DNA from: Jacaranda mimosifolia
Taxonomy: Eukaryota; Streptophyta; Magnoliopsida; Lamiales; Bignoniaceae
Assembly (NCBI GenBank): GCA_018894105.1
Contig: CM032124.1
Span: forward strand, 1,225,501-1,289,500
DNA: 64,000 nucleotides
Direction: 5' to 3'
The position numbers were made by a program, and so were the translations under genes. Below the pieces are notes generated by a model. It did no database searches. It saw only the letters and a program-made list of their open reading frames with translations, and was not told the origin of the DNA. Positions 59,308 to 64,000 of the stretch are shown here, one piece after another. Position 1 is the stretch's first letter, and the number at the start of each line of letters is the position of its first letter.

Positions 59308-60482
59308 ACAAGAAAGTGTGCTCTCTTCTCTGGTTTGCTAGAAATTTATAACCACTATACATGCGTATTTTTATTCCGTTAAATAGTATTATTTGTTGAA
59401 TAAAATGACTAAAAGACAAATCTTTGAAAACCAGGTCACAAGAAAACGAAGATAATGATCAACTCAACATGTTATTACTTGTTTAAGACTTTAGTTCATT
59501 GACTTTTTTAGGGGGGGTTTATTAATTCAAATTCAAGCAGAGAAAGAAAAAAGAAAAATATCCCTGGCTCATAGATATCTTGCCCCAAATGCTGACCTTT
59601 ACTGAGGTTGATTGCCCAATATTCCTTTATATTACATATCAATGCGGAAGCTCCTAGGAATTCTTTTAATAGTGGATTTTCTAATGGTTACCATTGTTTT
59701 TTTCATGCCTTAACAAATGAATACAGGTAATGAAAATGACATGGCTACCTTAAAAACTAGTCATGTTTCTTGCAGAAAGCTGAGTCAGAAGGAATGCCTT
59801 AAAAACCCAATTATTTTAGTACCTTAGTCCAAATCATTTTGTTAGATTTTGATGATTTTGAGTTGACTTAAGCTTTTCACTTTGTCTTTTCCGCGTTATT
59901 GCTGCTCAAATCTCGTCAACCCTGCAGAAGCTTCCCTCTTAGCAAAAGTTATTGGTCATTTCTTGACTAGAAGCTCTTGGCTCTTTGGTGCTGTGGCTGG
60001 AGTGATGATACACACTATTTAGTACTGATTGAAATAGAGTTATCCACCTATTTTATTTATCCTTTTTAACTTTGTTGTGGATTATATGTATTTGACATGT
60101 ATTCATGAAATAGAATAGAAGATAAACACTGATCGGAACGCACGATCAATAATGTCTTTTGAAACATCTTTTTAGGATGAAATTCCTTACTAATGGATAC
60201 TGATGTGATAATAACTTGATAGCTAACTCCATATTTGACGATGAATTCATTAATCATCAAACACAGCTGTGAAATAGAATGATAGACTGAGGACAAATAT
60301 TTACATGCTCTCATTAAGAAGTGGCAGGGATGAACGTTATAACATAGTATATTTTTTGTTCTATGCAACTGCACAGATAAGCATGCACTATCTGCCTAAA
60401 ACCAGAACAAGTATACTAGAAAAACAAACAGGCCAAAAATGGATCAGGAAAATGTTGCTGATTTGATTCTTGCCTTCCGCTT
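59308..60482. other. Original promoter flank of copy 1 and 3' flank of copy 2
   Basis: 59310-59355 matches the sequence upstream of copy 2 (63950-63995), including a TATA-like TTATAAATTT. It is therefore the displaced promoter of copy 1. From about 60070 to 60482 the sequence matches the 3' flank of copy 1 (38330-38735), marking the other duplication edge. Between them I see no gene. Confidence 0.65.
59342..59351 (-). promoter_or_regulatory. Displaced TATA box of receptor-kinase copy 1
   Basis: TTATAAATTT on the minus strand inside a segment equivalent to 63981-63990 of copy 2. It is now 10.9 kb from the start codon at 48424. Confidence 0.55.
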
Positions 60483-63400
60483 TTAAATTTCTTCAACAGA
60501 CTCTATATCCCTGAAAAATCAGAACAAAAATGTTAAGATAGCTTTCTTTAAATGCATACCATTGATCAAAAACAATATAGTTAAAAGAAATGGAAAGACA
60601 AGGAGTACCTGTTGCTGAATGACTTTTCTTCTCTCCATTACTTCCATTGTCAAGAAATGTGTCTCTAATCATCAACAATTCCATTGTCAAGAAATGTGTC
60701 TCTAATCATCAACAATTCTCGATACACTTGGCACATACCCATCCTATCTTTTGGTGATTCAGATGAACATGAAACTCCAATCTTGAGAATATATATCAAA
60801 CACCGCCGTTGTTCATTTGTTAGAAAGCTCCAACCTTGGTCCCATGTTTCAGCTATCCCTGTTACTTCTTGAGACAAAGCTAAGATGTCAAGAATATCAA
60901 TGATCCTGTCTGGAACTGCCAATTTCACAAAATGGTGAAGACTCAAGTTTTCAGTGAATAAATTGTCTGTTGGCCTTTTTCCAGTGAAAATCTCAAGCAA
61001 AATGATCCCAAAACTGTAAATATCTCCCAGCATGGACACTTGTCCTCCCATGCCATACTCTGCATAGTTTTTCAGCCATTTTGTACTCAGGATGATAGCA
61101 ATTCAATTAGACTGAATAAGTTGCTATTGATATGAAGAAATATTAATGTGAAAATTATGCTTGTTCTAGTCATTACCTGGAGCTGCATATCCAATGGTTT
61201 CCTTGATACCAAGTGAGCTGAACTCGTTCACATTTTCTTTTATGGTGAATCTAGGAAGAAGCCGAGCCAAACCAAAATCTCCTACATGGGCCGTCAGGTC
61301 ACTGTCAAGAAGTACATTCTGTGGTTTCAGATCACAGTGAATCACCGGTGTTTGGCATTGGTGGTGAAGATAATTCAGTGCGGCTGCTATTTCTGTTGCA
61401 ATGTTAATCCTCTGAACAATGTTCAAACTATTATGCTGTTGTGCTGTTTCTTCTTCTGGATGCAACCATTTGTCCAAGCTCCCATTTGTCATGAACTGAT
61501 ATACTAGAGCTTTAAAATCATTGCCATGGAAATCAGTACTTGAACAAGCAATTATCACTTTGATGAGGTTGTGGTGACGGATGTTTCTCAAGGCTTGACA
61601 TTCAGACAAGAAGCTTTTGGAGGCTCCTTTCTGTCTGAGATTAAGAACCTTAACCAGAACTATTGTTTCATCTGAGGTGAGAGTGCCCTTGTAAACTGTC
61701 CCAAAACTGCCTGAACCAATCAGGTTTTCCAATGAGAATCCATCAGTAGCATTCATCAGTTCTTCGTAGGATATCTTGGGGAAGAAGTTGAAGGATCTGG
61801 AAGATGATGAGTGTGGTGGATCCTTCAGCCTCTTCCGTATGCAGCAAATCAGAAGAAGGGACAATGATACGGCAGCAAATGATGAAGTTAAGACAATAAT
61901 CAAGATTAGTTTGAGAGCTTTCTTCCCACTTTTTCCGTGGGCTTCTTGAGGTTCTTGCTTAGGACATTCTGTCAGATCAAGCTGCTGAATTCCACCACAA
62001 AGCTTTGGATTTTCATGAATATCTGTTGCGCTGACATTTGAAAATACTCCCGTGGAAGGTACCTGACCTTCCAGATTGTTGAAAGATAGATTTAGGTAGG
62101 TGAGAGAATGAAGATTCACCAAGAAATCTGGAATATTTCCTGAGAGATTGTTGCTTGATAGATCCAAGTAACTCATGGTACTCAGACGAGCTAAATTTGG
62201 AATCCTCCCATGAAATGAATTTGCTTGTAACATAATTATGTTGAGGGCCAGACAGTTCCCGAGGTTGTTTGGAATCTCACCAGAAAATTTGTTGTTAGAA
62301 AAATCAATCTCAACAAGACTGCTTAAGTTTCCAATATTGTCTGGCAGGGGACCGACGAGGTTGTTATAAGACACATTAAAAGACAGAAGGGATGGTATAC
62401 CTATAACTTCTTGAGGAATGGTCCCTGTGAGATTGTTTTGAGCTACCCAAAAGAAAACCATTTGTCTGCAATTTGCCAAGGATAAAGGTATCCCTCCTTC
62501 TAACCTGTTGTTGAACAAAAATAGCCATTGTAGACCAGTCATATTTCCAAGGCTAGAAGGTATATTTCCTGTCAACTGATTAGAGCCCAAAACCAATCTT
62601 GCTAGGTTTGGGAGCATCCCAAATGAATCTGGAATGGTACCATTCAGGCGATTGGAGTGCATCAAGAGTATATTTAAGCTCTGAAGATTTGAAATCTCTC
62701 TTGGAATGCTTCCATGGATGAAGTTCTCCTCTAAATAGAAAGATTTCAACTTGTAGGACAAATTTGCTATTGAGACCGGCAAAACTCCTCCAAACTGGTT
62801 ATTCCCAAAGTGCAAGAATCTTAAGTTGCTGCAGTTTGCGAGGGAGGTGATGAAATTCAAATCATCTGGTTCACCATTTCCAAGATGATTGAATCCAACA
62901 CTTCAGGTCAGCAAATCAAGTTTTGCTAAACTCAGAGGTACTTTCCAGTGAAATTATTGTGAAGAAGGTCAATGTTAGTGAGTTTTGAAGCATTAGAAAA
63001 TGAATCAGGAATACGTCCAGTGAAGTAATTGTAAGCAAGCCATGCTCTCCTCAGATTGGGAAAAGCAATCCCAATATCACTTCTCAGATTACCAGTTAAG
63101 TTGTTGAAAGAAATGACTACAAACTCAAGTGACGTCAAATTGTAGAGTGCTGGAGGAAATTCACCAGAGAGAGAGTTTACAGACAGCCTAAAAGTTTTTA
63201 GGTTCTTCAACTGAGATAGAGTTCTTGGAACTTCACCATTCAAGTAGTTATACGACATATCTAGCTCCCTTAGAGAAGTTAAGTTTCCAAGAGAAGATGG
63301 GACAATACCTGTGAGATTGTTGTTTCCAAGGTACAATGTAAGAAGCCTAGAAAGTGATCCTAGTTCAGGTTGAACCATTTGTATGAGATAGTTATGGTCC

Positions 63401-63888
63401 AGTGCCAGGTTCCTCAGGTTAGAACAACGTGAAAGATTAGCTGGAATTTGCCCTCCAAGAAGATTATAGCTCATATTCAAGACCTGAATCTTTCCAAGAT
63501 TCCCAAGCTCAGGTGGAATCACCCCACTGAAGGAGTTTATAGAAAGATCAAGAAGGCTGATGAAAGAAAAATTTCCTACATGAGGCGAAATAGTTCCAAC
63601 TAATCTTTGCCCTGTGAGATTTAAACCGGTGACTCTTGGAATTGGCTGCATGCCACATTCAACACCAGTCCAGTTGCAAAAATGAGAAGAATCATTCCAA
63701 GAGGCTAAGACGACTAGAGTATCTTCGATTATCAGGGACTTGAAGGCCAGTAATGCAAGTTTATCAGTCTCATTTCCAGGTACTTGTGCAGCAGCATGCT
63801 CTGGAAATGAGAGATTAAGAAGAATGCATATAGAAGCTGATATGGTTAAAGAAAAGATCAAGTTAAAACTCATCATGGGAATCGTCAT
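60483..63888 (-). pseudogene. LRR receptor-like kinase (LRR-XII type), copy 2, recently broken
   Basis: Exons: 63888-61177, 61059-60609, 60510-60483, with introns 61060-61176 and 60511-60608 (GT...AG). The start is ATG giving MTIPMMSFN; the codon 10 places earlier is GTG. Order: signal peptide, LRR N-cap (ASWNDSSHFCNWTGVEC), about 20 LRRs, TM (LILIIVLTSSFAAVSLSLLL), kinase with GSGSFGTVYKG, VKV, HCDLKPQNVL (non-RD) and GDFGLARL. Non-RD LRR-XII kinases are typically immune receptors. Lesions: one base is missing near 62940 (AAG then TACCT), a TGA at 62903-62905 in the shifted frame, and a 37-bp tandem duplication near 60645-60720 that shifts the tail. Apart from these it is full length (~1000 codons), so sequencing error should be excluded. 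Confidence 0.88.
60645..60720. repeat. 37-bp tandem duplication in the last large exon of copy 2
   Basis: CCATTGTCAAGAAATGTGTC and the 17 bases after it occur twice in a row. The length is not a multiple of three, so the kinase tail is replaced by a few residues and a stop. Confidence 0.9.
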
Positions 63889-63980
63889 TTTGGAAATGTA
63901 TTTTAGGCCAAAGTTCACTAGGTGAAAGTTTCTAAGTCTATAATATGCAAGAAGGTGTGCTCTCTTCTCTGGTTTGCTAG

Positions 63981-63990
63981 AAATTTATAA
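63981..63990 (-). promoter_or_regulatory. TATA box of receptor-kinase copy 2
   Basis: TTATAAATTT on the minus strand, about 93 bp upstream of the ATG at 63888. The same sequence exists upstream of the displaced copy 1 promoter. Confidence 0.55.
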
Positions 63991-64000
63991 CCACAATTTT

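Overview
The window is nuclear DNA from a eudicot plant, probably a woody species. Coding sequence is intron-containing and sparse, intergenic DNA is very AT-rich, and most of the sequence is transposable elements of plant families (Ty3/gypsy, Ty1/copia, TRIM, MITE, Mutator-like, Helitron). I cannot name the species.

Region by region. 1-5540 is the 3' half of a decayed Ty3/gypsy element that enters from the left. It has integrase remains, then a 3' region with degenerate ~68-bp tandem repeats and an intron-containing gene on the opposite strand, then the 3' LTR; this layout matches the Tat lineage (Ogre/Grande/Retand). 6408-11752 is an old, broken Ty1/copia element with both LTRs. 12775-23199 is a small carboxylesterase (CXE18-like) cluster: one relic and two intact genes, all on the plus strand. 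A RING-H2 protein gene (15337-16749) and a Gag- or coat-protein-like retroelement fragment with an assembly gap lie among them. 24532-26589 is an intronless PLS-class PPR gene (minus). 26798-27087 is a complete-looking 290-bp TRIM. 27430-32073 holds two related long-TIR elements in opposite orientation with a 402-bp Helitron between them; the second ends ~115 bp upstream of a FAM32A-like spliceosomal gene (32188-32532). 33880-35887 is a two-exon organic cation/carnitine transporter gene (minus).

38736-64000 is a tandem duplication of an LRR-XII receptor kinase gene (minus strand); both copies are broken. Copy 1 (38736-48424) lost ~439 codons of LRRs and the 10-codon kinase catalytic loop, has two frameshifts, and carries a 7.7-kb Ty1/copia element (40139-47813) with a 5-bp target duplication. 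Its promoter was split from the gene by an inverted-ended element (48481-59307), which itself contains a ~10.3-kb non-autonomous Helitron (48566-58839). That Helitron carries a fragment that looks like the N-terminal part of MOM1, a plant transcriptional-silencing factor. Copy 2 (60483-63888) has a 1-bp deletion, a nonsense codon and a 37-bp duplication.

Likely working host genes are the RING protein, two carboxylesterases, the PPR protein, the FAM32A-like protein and the transporter. They do not form one pathway. I found no prokaryote-type system. The most original signals are the MOM1-bearing Helitron and the layered series of events at the receptor-kinase locus.
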